Origin: Austwickia sp.
Lineage (GTDB): Bacteria > Actinomycetota > Actinomycetes > Actinomycetales > Dermatophilaceae
Reading direction: 5' to 3'
DNA: 64,000 bases
Assembly: GCA_016699675.1 (NCBI GenBank)
Contig: CP064985.1
Coordinates: forward strand, 3,596,001-3,660,000
Shown: in pieces, positions 27,395 to 38,635 of the stretch
Position numbering within the stretch: position 1 is the stretch's first letter
Layout: every line of letters begins with the position of its first letter
The notes under the pieces: generated by a model
The model's database searches: none
What the model was told of the DNA's origin: nothing
Seen by the model: the letters and a program-made list of their open reading frames with translations, nothing else
Program-made: the position numbers and the translations under genes

Positions 27395-29046
27395 CCCGGA
27401 TCGTTCACGAGACTCGGGTGTGATCGGCGCGTAGAAGCACGGAAGTGCCTGTCCAGCAAGGGAAACTTGGGTTTGCGACGACTCAAGATCTCCGAACCGG
27501 AAGGCACTCCGTAGGTGAAGCGTACTTCGTGGTCTACCGGCTTGTCCGTGACCTCCGATGGTGTCGGCGTGGTGGCCCATGCGGGCAGCGTCGCCACCCG
27601 CCTTCTGGCCGACCGGGTCGGCCTCACGTCCGAGTTGTCCAAGGTGATGGTCCGCCGCAACTTCGTCCCCGGTCACGACCGCGGCAGGGTGCTGACCGAC
27701 GTCGCGGTGATGCTCGCCGACGGCGGGGAGGCGATCGCCGACATCGACGTGCTGCGCCACCAGTCCAGCGTGCTGGGCCGTGTCGCGTCGGCGCCGACGG
27801 TGTGGCGGGCACTGGACGAGGTCACACCTGGCCGGTTGAAGAGGATCCAGAACGCGCGGGCGCGGGTCCGCCGCCAGGTCTGGTCCCAGCTGCCTGACGG
27901 CGTCCCGGCGAGCAAGGTCGCCGGGACCGATCTTGACGATCTGATCGTGCTCGACACCGACGCGACCATCGTGATCAGCCACAGCGAGAAGGAGAACGCG
28001 GCGGCCACGTTCAAGCGGACCTTCGGGTTCCACCCACTCGGGGTGTGGTGCGACAACACGAGTGAGTTCCTCGCCGCCAAGCTCCGCGCTGGCAATGCCG
28101 GCTCGAACACCGCCGCCGACCACATCGAGGTCCTCACCGACGCGATCGCGCAGATCCCCGGCACGCACCGCAAGAAGCTGCTCATCCGCTCCGACGGCGC
28201 GGGCGCATCGCACAAGCTGCTGGACTGGCTTACCGAGCAGAACCGGGTCCGTGGCCGCAGCGTGGAGTACAGCGTGGGTTTCGCGGTCACCGAGAAGATC
28301 CGCGACGCCATCGACCTGGTCCCGAAGAAGGTCTGGACCCCGGCACTCGACGCCGACGGTGGGATCCGCGAAGGAGGTGACGTCGCCGAGCTCACCGGGC
28401 TCTTGGACCTGAGCAGCTGGCCGACCGGAATGCGCGTCATCGTGCGCCGCGAACGACCCCATCCCGGCGCCCAACTGTCGCTGTTCGAGGAACGTGACGG
28501 CTGGCGCTACCAAGCCTTCGTCACCAACACCACGACCGGACAACTGGCTTTCCTCGAGGCCCGGCATCGGGCGCACGCTCGGGTCGAGGACCGGATCCGG
28601 CACGCCAAGGACTCCGGGGCTGGGGCGGTTCCCGTCGCGGGAGTTCGAGATCAACCGGGTGTGGCTGATGCTGGTGCAGATCGCTGCCGACCTGACCGCA
28701 TGGACCCGGCTCCTCGCACTGACCGGAGACGCGAAGTCGCTGGCGGCGTGTGAGCCGAAAGCGCTGCGCTACCGCTTCCTTCACGTCCCAGCCCGGCTGA
28801 CTCACAGCGCCCGCCGACGACGCTTGCGGATACCCGAGTCGTGGCCATGGGCGGCCGCGATCGTCGCAGTCTTCGCCAACATCGCCGCCATCCCCCAACC
28901 AGCCTGACCCCCCGTCCACCCACGACATCACGACCCGGAGAACCGCAGCCCGGCAGCGCCAGCCGGCCCAACGTCGTACCCGCGCACCGTCATCGACTCA
29001 CCCCACGCAGCGATGCCGTCGTCGGCACCGTCATGAAAGACCGGGG
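27395..29046 (+). mobile_element. IS-B copy 1 (IS1380 family)
   Basis: 1652 bp with ends CCCGGATCGTTCACGA and CCCCGGTCTTTCATGA (complement). It is inserted in IS-A copy 4 with a CTAA duplication. It is similar in gene content to IS-A but clearly divergent in sequence. Two other copies are at 29071-41841 (heavily interrupted) and 34970-36620. Confidence 0.92.
27515..28907 (+). pseudogene. IS-B transposase, frameshifted near the 3' end
   Basis: An IS1380-type transposase from GTG 27515. The DDE region includes VLDTDATIVISHSEKENAA, LLIRSDGAGASHKLL and RVEDRIRHAKDSG. One extra C near 28617 (ACTCCGGGG; other copies ACTCGGGG) shifts the last about 95 residues, which continue in another frame to 28907. 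Confidence 0.88.
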
Positions 29047-29505
29047 CTAACCATGAAATCTCCGGGCTAGCCCGGATCGTTCACGAGACTCGGGTGTGAT
29101 CGGCGCGTAGAAGCACGGAAGTGCCTGTCCAGCAAGGGAAACTTGGGTTTGCGACGACTCAAGATCTCCGAACCGGAAGGCACTCCGTAGGTGAAGCGTA
29201 CTTCGTGGTCTACCGGCTTGTCCGTGACCTCCGATGGTGTCGGCGTGGTGGCCCATGCGGGCAGCGTCGCCACCCGCCTTCTGGCCGACCGGGTCGGCCT
29301 CACGTCCGAGTTGTCCAAGGTGATGGTCCGCCGCAACTTCGTCCCCGGTCACGACCGCGGCAGGGTGCTGACCGACGTCGCGGTGATGCTCGCCGACCGG
29401 AAGATGTCAAGCAGTCTGAGACACGTGTCGTTACGCGGTCTGTATGAGGGCCTCCGGTGAGGGTTGGTTGATCCAGGCCGGTACGTGTCAAGGTGTTTGG
29501 GACAT

Positions 29506-30557
29506 TTAGGCCGCTTCGGAAGTGTGGGAAGCGGAGCTGGTCTGGATGCTGGCTGGCGGCTGGTTGATCCAGGCCTTGGTCGGCACCTTGGGTGCCTGGG
29601 GGCGGCCGCCCGGGAAACGGTCGGGACGGGCCCGCCAGGCCGCGTCCAGGGTCTCTTGACGGGTCCGGCGTTGATCGCGCCAGGTCCCGTCATGGACGGA
29701 ACAAGGGGTGTACAGCCCGATCCCGCAATGCCGGTGATGCTGGTTGTAGTAGCCGGCGAAATCGCGCATGAATATTTGCGCGTCGATCAGCGACCCGAAG
29801 TCGTCGGGGAAGGCAGGACAGTACTTGAGGGTTTTAAACGCCGCTTCGGAGTAGGGATTGTCGTTACTGACCTTGGGTCGCGACAACGACCTGGTGATAT
29901 CCAGCGCCGACAGGAGCTGCGCGACGGTGCCCCGAGGTCATCGGGCCGCCATTATCCGAATGAATGTATCGAGGCAGGACGCCGCGGTTCGCGCGGATCG
30001 CGGCATCGATGAAGTCGCGGGCCAACACCTTATCCTCACGGGTATGGACTTCGACGTGAATGATTTTCCGGGAGTAGATATCAATCATCACGTACGCGCT
30101 GTAGTACACCCCCTTGCTCGGGCCCTTGAGTTTGGTGATGTCCCAGCTGAACACCTGATCGGGGCCGGTAGCCAGCAGCTGCGGCTTGACCCGCGAGGGG
30201 TGGGGAAGCGACCGCCCGCCGCTCACGAACTTGCTGGTGAGCACGCAGGATTCGGTACATCGTGGATACCGAGCACAGGTACCGGCCCTCGTCCAGCAGC
30301 GTGGCCCACACCTGCGCGGGGGCCTTATCGGCGAACCGGTCGCTGTTGAGGACCTCCAGCACAGCAGCCGTCTCAGCGGGGCTCAACGCCGAGGGCATCA
30401 CCTTGGGTTTGGGCGCCCGAGACGGTCCGAACGGTTTCCTGTCCCGGGCCCGCCACCGATACACACTCGAGCGGGCAATCCCGGTCAACGCCGACGCAGC
30501 GCTGGTCCCGGCCAGGGCCTCGATCGCCTCGAACGCGGGCCACAGCACCGCGGTCAC
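29506..30557 (-). pseudogene. IS-C copy 1 orfB, two frameshifts
   Basis: An IS3 integrase from GTG 30557 (AVTAVLWPAFEAIEA). Compared with copies 0 and 2, an extra G near 30203 (GTGGGGAAG for GTGGGAAG) and an extra C near 29932 (TGCCCCGAGG for TGCCCGAGG) break the frame twice. Catalytic motifs are present but in different frames. Confidence 0.85.
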
Positions 30558-30678
30558 TGCTGCTTTCCCGGCGCGCTCTTGGACACCGTCTCCAAGAGCG
30601 CGTGTGCTTTTCCCATGACCTCCAACATCGATTTCGTCATGTCCAACTCGGCCTGCAACCGCACATTCTCGGCCTCTA

Positions 30679-32364
30679 ACCCGGATGTTGCATGGGGGCT
30701 TGCTGGTGGGGGCCGGGCCGTCGTTGACGCCTCGGTGGGGCTGATTCTGGCCGGTGGGTATGACAATGTCCCGGGGCGGCGCTTCCGGTGGGCGTCGTCT
30801 TCCACGGACGAGGGCTGTGTTGCGGGTTGTCGGGGCGGGGTGGTGGCGTTGCTCAGGGCGGGGCCAGGATCGCGAGGCGGTCCCATCCGGTGGTGAAGAG
30901 TCCCGCCCAGGGCGCCGTGACCTTGACGTGGAGCAGGCGTTGCCTACCGGTGTGGGCCAGGGTGGCTGCGATGGTGAAGAGCCGCAGCCGTAGCGTCTTG
31001 GGTTCCCAGCGGCGGGCATCGGTGCTGGTGAAGGCCAGCATGCCCATCCACGCGATCAGGTCGTTCGCGAGTTGCACGATCAGGAGCCAGATTCGGTTCT
31101 GGGCGAAGCCCTGCAGGGGCAGGTTGGTCAGGCCGGTGTCTTTGGCGATGCGGATCCGGTCTTCGCAGCGGGCCCGGCGCCGGTGGCGTAGTTCCAGGTC
31201 GGCCAGTTGCCCACGGGTCGTGTTGGTGACGAAAGCGGTCAGCCGGTACCCCTCGACGTCGGTGAAGCGGAGTTGGGCGCCGGGGTGGGGTCGTTCGCGT
31301 CGGACGATGACCCGCATCCCGGCCGGGTACCCCGTGAGGAGACCCTTAGCCGCGAGGAGGTCGGTGAGCTCGACGACGGCCGCGCCGTCCCGGACGTCGC
31401 CGTCGGCGTCGAGGGCGACCTGCCAGGCGGTCTCGGGGATCAGCGCGTACAGCTGGGGCGTGCTGGTGGGCAGGGTGTACCCGATGGAGTACGACAGGCC
31501 GCGCCGGTCCAGGAAGGTCAGGAACTCCCGGGTGCCACCGGCGCCGTCGGTGCGGATCAAGACTTTCTTGCCGGGCCGGGAGGGGTTGATCCCGGGCACC
31601 GCCGCCAGCGCCGTCTTGGTCACGGCGATGTGGTCAGCGGCCGTGTTCGACCCAGCGTTCCCCGCTCGCAGCAGCATGCCGAGCGGTTCGCCGGTGCCCG
31701 TCTTGCCGTGGTCGAGGAAGGCGCACAGCGGGTGGAAGCCGTAGCCATGTTTGAACGTGGCGGCGGCGTTCTCCTTCTCGGAGTGGGCCGTGATCAGCGT
31801 CGCGTCAAGGTCGATGACCAGCGGATCGGTTGCTGAGGCTGCGTGGTTCGGGGCATGGGTTCCGGCCCGATGCCACACGTGGGCGCGGGGCGCGGTTCGG
31901 GCGCGGCCACGGCCTTCTCCACGGCGGCCACGTCGCCGGCCAGGGCCGCGATCGTGCGCGAGATCGTGGCATCAGAGGCCACCAGGCCATACAGGCCCGG
32001 CTCGGAGCGGATGAGCGCCACATCACGGCAGGCGTCCCCACCCAGGACCAGCGAGATCGCCAGATCGAGCAGCACCTGGCCGGGTCATGCCGGGCCAGCG
32101 ACTTACGCCACGGCGTCAGCGCCGCACTCAACGCCCCGACCAGCCCGGAGGTGGTCGCGGTCCGGGTCAGCAGCACACCCCCCGCGTGCGCGACCGCGGG
32201 CACTGCCGCGGTGTCGACTCGGACAAGGGGATAGGGACCGCTACGCTTACTCACCTGGGAAGTGCCCTTCGAACCACGCGGATATCGGCCTAGACAATCG
32301 ACATCCTCGCAGCTCAAGGGCACTTTTCACGTCACGGCACGCTCACCGCCGTGAAATCTCCGGG
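30679..32364 (-). mobile_element. IS-A copy 5, chimeric IS1380 element
   Basis: 1686 bp with CTAA on both sides. The left about 1220 bp (to about 31890) is nearly identical to IS-A copy 3. The right about 450 bp is only a moderately similar relative, with many differences, although the terminus GTGAAATCTCCGGG is kept. It is therefore a hybrid of two related elements. Confidence 0.88.
30853..32254 (-). pseudogene. Chimeric IS-A transposase, frameshifted
   Basis: The N-terminal part starts at GTG 32254 (VSKRSGPYPLVRVDTAAV) and comes from the divergent parent. The catalytic C-terminal part matches IS-A. A base is missing near 32083 (CTGGCCGGGTCATG, expected to continue ...PAKVLLDLAI), and the frame is lost again at the junction near 31900. 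It is inactive as read. Confidence 0.85.
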
Positions 32365-33630
32365 CTAACTGGGCCTGCCGCGAACGGTCCCGGCTCGGGG
32401 TCAGACCCGCAACCGGGGTATCCCGCAAACGGCCCTCCTCGACCGCTTTGCGCCACTTCTGCACATGAGAGTCATACAAACCCTCACGACGCAAAATCGC
32501 GCCCCGCGCCCCCGGACCGTCCGCCGCGTCATACTCCTGGACCACCGCCGCCTTAAACGCCGCCGTGAACCTACGCCGCGAAGACCGCGCCGGCCGATCC
32601 GCCTGACTCATCGTCACCGATCCATCTGCTCTCTCGCCCCGTCAACCACCACACAACCGGACCCACCGGCTGTCCCACTGCACCTTGACAGACAGGGGGC
32701 GGCCTGGGGCAGTTTGGGTGCCTGGGGTCGGCGGTTGCCGAATCGGTGCGGGTGGGTGGCGTGGGCGGCGTCGAGGGTGGCCTGGCGCTGGGCGCGGATC
32801 TCGGCGGCGGTGCCGAAGTGGACCGACGCGGGGGTATGAAGTCCGATCCCGGAGTGTCGGTGCTCGTGGTTGTAGTAGGTGAAGAACGCCTCGCAGAACG
32901 TGCGGGCGTCGGCCAGAGAGCCGAACGCGTCGGGGAACACGGGGGCGTACTTCAAGGTCTTGAACGCCGACTCGCTGTAGGGGTTGTCGTTGCTGACCCG
33001 TGGTCGGGAGTGGGAGCGGTCCACGCCCAGGTCGAGCAGGAGCTGGGCGACGGGCTTGGAGGTCATCGAGGTGCCTCTGTCGGCGTGGACCGCGTCGGGG
33101 ATGCCGTGCAGGCCGAATGCCTCCTCGAGCATGGTCTTGGCGATCTGCGAGTCCTCGCAGGCTTGGACGGTCCAGGCCACGACGTAGCGGGAGAAGATGT
33201 CGAGCACGACGTAGAGCTGGAACCAGATCCCACGGCCGGGGCCGCGGAGTTTGGTGATGTCCCACGACCAGACTTGCCCGGACTTGGTGGCCAGCAGTTC
33301 GGGCTTCTTCTTCGCCGGATGGACCGCCTGCCGGCGACGTTCCCCAGCTGCGTCGTTGCGGCGCAGGATCCGGTGCATCGTGGACATCGAGCACAGGTAG
33401 GTGCCCTCGTCCAGCAGCGTGGCCCAGGCCTGGGAGACGCTCTTGTCACAGAACCGTTCGCTGGTCAGCACGGCCAGCACCTGGGCCTGCTCGGCCAGCG
33501 TGAGGGCGTTGGGTGGCGTGGGCCGCTTGGGTGCCGGTCCGTGGGCCGGCCCCTGTCTGTCAAGGTGCAGTGGGACAGCCGGTGGGTCCGGTTGTGTGGT
33601 GGTTGACGGGGCGAGAGAGCAGATGGATCG

Positions 33631-34004
33631 GTGACGATGAGTCAGGCGGATCGGCCGGCGCGGTCTTCGCGGCGTAGGTTCACGGCGGCGTTTAAGGCGG
33701 CGGTGGTCCAGGAGTATGACGCGGCGGACGGTCCGGGGCGCGGGGCGCGATTTTGCGTCGTGAGGGTTTGTATGACTCTCATGTGCAGAAGTGGCGCAAA
33801 GCGGTCGAGGAGGGCCGTTTGCGGGATACCCCGGTTGCGGGTCTGACCCCGAGCCGGGACCGTTCGCGGCAGGCCCAGTTAGAGGCCGAGAATGTGCGGT
33901 TGCAGGCCGAGTTGGACATGACGAAATCGATGTTGGAGGTCATGGGAAAAGCACACGCGCTCTTGGAGACGGTGTCCAAGAGCGCGCCGGGAAAGCAGCA
34001 GTGA
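33631..34004 (+). pseudogene. IS-C copy 2 orfA, frameshifted
   Basis: An IS3 orfA from GTG 33631 or ATG 33637. Near 33740 it has GGTCCGGGGCG where copy 1 has one more G, so the frame breaks. The C-terminal half (EGLYDSHVQKWRKAV... to SAPGKQQ) continues in another frame to 34004. Confidence 0.85.
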
Positions 34005-34969
34005 CCGCGGTGCTGTGGCCCGCGTTCGAGGCGATCGAGGCCCTGGCCGGGACCAGCGCTGCGTCGGCGTTGACCGGGATTGCCCGCTCGAGTGTGTATC
34101 GGTGGCGGGCCCGGGACAGGAAACCGTTCGGACCGTCTCGGGCGCCCAAACCCAAGGTGATGCCCTCGGCGTTGAGCCCCGCTGAGACGGCTGCTGTGCT
34201 GGAGGTCCTCAACAGCGACCGGTTCGCCGATAAGGCCCCCGCGCAGGTGTGGGCCACGCTGCTGGACGAGGGCCGGTACCTGTGCTCGGTATCCACGATG
34301 TACCGAATCCTGCGTGCTCACCAGCAAGTTCGTGAGCGGCGGGCGGTCGCTTCCCACCCCTCGCGGGTCAAGCCGCAGCTGCTGGCTACCGGCCCCGATC
34401 AGGTGTTCAGCTGGGACATCACCAAACTCAAGGGCCCGAGCAAGGGGGTGTACTACAGCGCGTACGTGATGATTGATATCTACTCCCGGAAAATCATTCA
34501 CGTCGAAGTCCATACCCGTGAGGATAAGGTGTTGGCCCGCGACTTCATCGATGCCGCGATCCGCGCGAACCGCGGCGTCCTGCCTCGATACATTCATTCG
34601 GATAATGGCGGCCCGATGACCTCGGGCACCGTCGCGCAGCTCCTGTCGGCGCTGGATATCACCAGGTCGTTGTCGCGACCCAAGGTCAGTAACGACAATC
34701 CCTACTCCGAAGCGGCGTTTAAAACCCTCAAGTACTGTCCTGCCTTCCCCGACGACTTCGGGTCGCTGATCGACGCGCAAATATTCATGCGCGATTTCGC
34801 CGGCTACTACAACCAGCATCACCGGCATTGCGGGATCGGGCTGTACACCCCTTGTTCCGTCCATGACGGGACCTGGCGCGATCAACGCCGGACCCGTCAA
34901 GAGACCCTGGACGCGGCCTGGCGGGCCCGTCCCGACCGTTTCCCGGGCGGCCGCCCCCAGGCACCCAAG

Positions 34970-36620
34970 CCCCGGTCTTTCATGACGGTGCCGACGACGG
35001 CATCGCTGCGTGGGGTGAGTCGATGACGGTGCGCGGGTACGACGTTGGGCCGGCTGGCGCTGCCGGGCTGCGGTTCTCCGGGTCGTGATGTCGTGGGCGG
35101 ACGGGGGGTCAGGCGGGTTGTGGGATCGCGGCGATGTTGGCGAAGACTGCGACGATCGCGGCCGCCCATGGCCACGACTCGGGTATCCGCAAGCGTCGTC
35201 GGCGGGCGCTGTGAGTCAGCCGGGCTGGGACGTGAAGGAAGCGGTAGCGCAGCGCTTTCGGCTCACACGCCGCCAGCGACTTCGCGTCTCCGGTCAGTGC
35301 GAGGAGCCGGGTCCATGCGGTCAGGTCGGCAGCGATCTGCACCAGCATCAGCCACACCCGGTTGATCTCGAACTCCCGCGACGGGAACCGCCCCAGCCCC
35401 GAGTCCTTGGCGTGCCGGATCCGGTCCTCGACCCGAGCGTGCGCCCGATGCCGGGCCTCGAGGAAAGCCAGTTGTCCGGTCGTGGTGTTGGTGACGAAGG
35501 CTTGGTAGCGCCAGCCGTCACGTTCCTCGAACAGCGACAGTTGGGCGCCGGGATGGGGTCGTTCGCGGCGCACGATGACGCGCATTCCGGTCGGCCAGCT
35601 GCTCAGGTCCAAGAGCCCGGTGAGCTCGGCGACGTCACCTCCTTCGCGGATCCCACCGTCGGCGTCGAGTGCCGGGGTCCAGACCTTCTTCGGGACCAGG
35701 TCGATGGCGTCGCGGATCTTCTCGGTGACCGCGAAACCCACGCTGTACTCCACGCTGCGGCCACGGACCCGGTTCTGCTCGGTAAGCCAGTCCAGCAGCT
35801 TGTGCGATGCGCCCGCGCCGTCGGAGCGGATGAGCAGCTTCTTGCGGTGCGTGCCGGGGATCTGCGCGATCGCGTCGGTGAGGACCTCGATGTGGTCGGC
35901 GGCGGTGTTCGAGCCGGCATTGCCAGCGCGGAGCTTGGCGGCGAGGAACTCACTCGTGTTGTCGCACCACACCCCGAGTGGGTGGAACCCGAAGGTCCGC
36001 TTGAACGTGGCCGCCGCGTTCTCCTTCTCGCTGTGGCTGATCACGATGGTCGCGTCGGTGTCGAGCACGATCAGATCGTCAAGATCGGTCCCGGCGACCT
36101 TGCTCGCCGGGACGCCGTCAGGCAGCTGGGACCAGACCTGGCGGCGGACCCGCGCCCGCGCGTTCTGGATCCTCTTCAACCGGCCAGGTGTGACCTCGTC
36201 CAGTGCCCGCCACACCGTCGGCGCCGACGCGACACGGCCCAGCACGCTGGACTGGTGGCGCAGCACGTCGATGTCGGCGATCGCCTCCCCGCCGTCGGCG
36301 AGCATCACCGCGACGTCGGTCAGCACCCTGCCGCGGTCGTGACCGGGGACGAAGTTGCGGCGGACCATCACCTTGGACAACTCCGGACGTGAGGCCGACC
36401 CGGTCGGCCAGAAGGCGGGTGGCGACGCTGCCCGCATGGGCCACCACGCCGACACCATCGGAGGTCACGGACAAGCCGGTAGACCACGAAGTACGCTTCA
36501 CCTACGGAGTGCCTTCCGGTTCGGAGATCTTGAGTCGTCGCAAACCAAGTTTCCCTTGCTGGACAGGCACTTCCGTGCTTCCACGCGCCGATCACACCCG
36601 AGTCTCGTGAACGATCCGGG
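34970..36620 (-). mobile_element. IS-B copy 3 (IS1380 family)
   Basis: 1651 bp with both IS-B termini, flanked by CAAG (34966-34969 and 36621-36624) within IS-C copy 2. The target differs from the CTAG/CTAA of the other insertions at its second base. Confidence 0.9.
35109..36501 (-). pseudogene. IS-B copy 3 transposase, frameshifted near the 5' end
   Basis: GTG 36501 starts MKRTSWSTGLSV. An extra base near 36383 (TCCGGAG for TCCGAG) shifts the frame after about 39 residues. The rest (ELSKVMVRRNF... to the end at 35109) is unbroken and includes all three catalytic regions. Confidence 0.87.
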
Positions 36621-36835
36621 CAAGGTGCCGACCAAGGCCTGGATCAACCAGCCGCCAGCCAGCATCCAGACCAGCTCCGCTTCCCACACTTCCGAAGCGG
36701 CCTAAATGTCCCAAACACCTTGACACGTACCGGGCGGCTTCTTCGCTCGGTAGTGGCTGCCGCGGGGCCGGCCCAGCAACGCACAGGCGTGCTTCACCCC
36801 GACCTGCTCGGCGAGCTCGTCGACGGCGGGGTTGA

Positions 36836-37249
36836 TCACCGCGGCCGCTTCGGCAGGTTCGTGCTCTCGGAGAGCATCTCCAAGAGCGCGTGTGCTTTTC
36901 CCACGATCTCCAACGCCGCCTTCGTCCGGACCAGCTCGGCCTCGGCCCTCTCTGCCCGGGCTCGCAGCTGCTCGACCTCCCGGTCGCGGCGGTCCCGGGT
37001 CTTCGGGCACTTGGGTCCCAGCGCCGCGGTCGCACCGGCCTCGGCAGCCTTGCGCCACTCGGTGATGTGGGATGAGTACAGGTGCTCGCGGCGCAGGATC
37101 GCGCCCCGCTCACCCCGGTCCGCCGTGTCGTACTCATCCAGGATCCGCGCCTTGTACTCCGCGGTGAACATCCGACGCTTGGGCTGGTCAGCTCTCGGGG
37201 TCACCACCCCATCATCGAGGCGGGCGGCATCAGCCAACGTCATGGTCAT
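36836..37249 (-). CDS. IS-F orfA (IS3-family HTH protein)
   Basis: 137 residues. RRMFTAEYKARILDEYD and GAILRREHLYSSHITEWRKAAEAG are the IS3 orfA helix-turn-helix. A leucine-zipper-like Glu/Arg/Ala-rich helix follows (about residues 85-125). It overlaps the start of orfB by GTGA. It is intact, but its orfB partner is broken. Confidence 0.85.
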   Translation of the reverse strand: MTMTLADAARLDDGVVTPRADQPKRRMFTAEYKARILDEYDTADRGERGAILRREHLYSSHITEWRKAAEAGATAALGPKCPKTRDRRDREVEQLRARAERAEAELVRTKAALEIVGKAHALLEMLSESTNLPKRPR

Positions 37250-38635
37250 CAGGTGTCTCGCTTCTCCGCCCCGTGCAGAGGGAAAGAACTCAGAAGGGGT
37301 GTCTCACCTCAGCCTGACGCACAGGGGACGGCGGGGAGGCGATCGCCGACATCGACGTGCTGCGCCACCAGTCCAGCGTGCTGGGCCGTGTCGCGTCGGC
37401 GCCGACGGTGTGGCGGGCACTGGACGAGGTCACACCTGGCCGGTTGAAGAGGATCCAGAACGCGCGGGCGCGGGTCCGCCGCCAGGTCTGGTCCCAGCTG
37501 CCTGACGGCGTCCCGGCGAGCAAGGTCGCCGGGACCGATCTTGACGATCTGATCGTGCTCGACACCGACGCGACCATCGTGATCAGCCACAGCGAGAAGG
37601 AGAACGCGGCGGCCACGTTCAAGCGGACCTTCGGGTTCCACCCACTCGGGGTGTGGTGCGACAACACGAGTGAGTTCCTCGCCGCCAAGCTCCGCGCTGG
37701 CAATGCCGGCTCGAACACCGCCGCCGACCACATCGAGGTCCTCACCGACGCGATCGCGCAGATCCCCGGCACGCACCGCAAGAAGCTGCTCATCCGCTCC
37801 GACGGCGCGGGCGCATCGCACAAGCTGCTGGACTGGCTTACCGAGCAGAACCGGGTCCGTGGCCGCAGCGTGGAGTACAGCGTGGGTTTCGCGGTCACCG
37901 AGAAGATCCGCGACGCCATCGACCTGGTCCCGAAGAAGGTCTGGACCCCGGCACTCGACGCCGACGGTGGGATCCGCGAAGGAGGTGACGTCGCCGAGCT
38001 CACCGGGCTCTTGGACCTGAGCAGCTGGCCGACCGGAATGCGCGTCATCGTGCGCCGCGAACGACCCCATCCCGGCGCCCAACTGTCGCTGTTCGAGGAA
38101 CGTGACGGCTGGCGCTACCAAGCCTTCGTCACCAACACCACGACCGGACAACTGGCTTTCCTCGAGGCCCGGCATCGGGCGCACGCTCGGGTCGAGGACC
38201 GGATCCGGCACGCCAAGGACTCGGGGCTGGGGCGGTTCCCGTCGCGGGAGTTCGAGATCAACCGGGTGTGGCTGATGCTGGTGCAGATCGCTGCCGACCT
38301 GACCGCATGGACCCGGCTCCTCGCACTGACCGGAGACGCGAAGTCGCTGGCGGCGTGTGAGCCGAAAGCGCTGCGCTACCGCTTCCTTCACGTCCCAGCC
38401 CGGCTGACTCACAGCGCCCGCCGACGACGCTTGCGGATACCCGAGTCGTGGCCATGGGCGGCCGCGATCGTCGCAGTCTTCGCCAACATCGCCGCGATCC
38501 CACAACCCGCCTGACCCCCCCGTCCGCCCACGACATCACGACCCGGAGAACCGCAGCCCGGCAGCGCCAGCCGGCCCAACGTCGTACCCGCGCACCGTCA
38601 TCGACTCACCCCACGCAGCGATGCCGTCGTCGTGG

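Larger units (their letters stand above)
25722..29066 (-). mobile_element. IS-A copy 4, interrupted by IS-B copy 1
   Basis: Both IS-A ends are present and flanked by CTAG (25718-25721 and 29067-29070). IS-B copy 1 (27395-29046) is inserted 16 bp from the right end, with a CTAA duplication (27391-27394 and 29047-29050). Removing IS-B and one CTAA restores the IS-A end exactly. Confidence 0.92.
30554..32617 (-). pseudogene. IS-C copy 1 orfA, split by IS-A copy 5
   Basis: The N-terminal part (32617-32369: MTMSQADRPARSS..., HVQKWRKAVEEGRL) and the C-terminal part (30674-30554: EAENVRLQAELDMTKSM) rejoin when IS-A copy 5 is removed. Each part is in frame. Confidence 0.85.
29479..32697 (-). mobile_element. 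IS-C copy 1 (IS3 family), split by IS-A copy 5
   Basis: The ends CGGTACGTGTCAAGGTG and CCCTGTCTGTCAAGGTG (complement) are equal-length inverted repeats. GGC duplications lie at 29476-29478 and 32698-32700. IS-A copy 5 is inserted in orfA with a CTAA duplication (30675-30678, 32365-32368). Confidence 0.9.
34001..36705 (+). pseudogene. IS-C copy 2 orfB, interrupted by IS-B copy 3
   Basis: GTG 34001 overlaps the orfA stop (GTGA). The frame is intact through FSWDITKLKGPSK, IHSDNGGPMTS and NDNPYSEAAFKTL to PQAPK at 34969. After IS-B it resumes at 36625 (VPTKAWINQPPASIQ) and ends at TAA 36703-36705. Without the insertion it would be about 350 residues with no frameshift. Confidence 0.87.
33551..36732 (+). 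mobile_element. IS-C copy 2 (IS3 family), split by IS-B copy 3
   Basis: It has the same termini as copy 1, in the opposite orientation, with GGC duplications at 33548-33550 and 36733-36735. IS-B copy 3 is inserted near the 3' end of orfB with a CAAG duplication. Confidence 0.9.
29431..36839 (-). pseudogene. IS-F orfB, split by IS-C insertions
   Basis: Three pieces: a start (GTG 36839 to RAKKPP), a body (33550-32701 with WSWDITKLRGPGRG, VHADRGTSMTS, VSNDNPYSESAFKTLKY and HRHSGIGLHTP), and a tail (AWINQPSPEALIQTA, stop at 29431). Removing both IS-C copies, each with one GGC duplication, joins all three in frame. No other lesion was noticed. Confidence 0.85.
29398..37326 (-). mobile_element. 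IS-F (IS3 family), split by two IS-C copies
   Basis: The ends contain GTCAAGCAGTCTGAGACAC and, as complement, GTCAGGCTGAGGTGAGACAC. GAC flanks both sides (29395-29397, 37327-37329). Pieces belonging to IS-F are 29398-29478, 32698-33550 and 36733-37326. The rest is IS-C copy 1 (29479-32697) and IS-C copy 2 (33551-36732), inserted in opposite orientations. Confidence 0.88.
29191..38514 (+). pseudogene. IS-B transposase interrupted by IS-F
   Basis: The first 69 codons (29191-29397, to VAVMLAD) and the remaining 394 codons (37330-38514, from GGEAIADIDVLRH) are otherwise intact. They join in frame when IS-F and one GAC are removed. Neither half has a frameshift, so this copy was the best-preserved IS-B before IS-F entered. 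Confidence 0.88.

Noticed and set aside
32701..33550. A separate truncated IS3 element
   Set aside because: Removing the flanking IS-C copies with their GGC duplications makes it the in-frame middle of IS-F orfB.
29071..38514. Two independent truncated IS-B copies
   Set aside because: The halves meet exactly at the IS-F insertion with a GAC duplication and share outer CTAG flanks, so they are one element.
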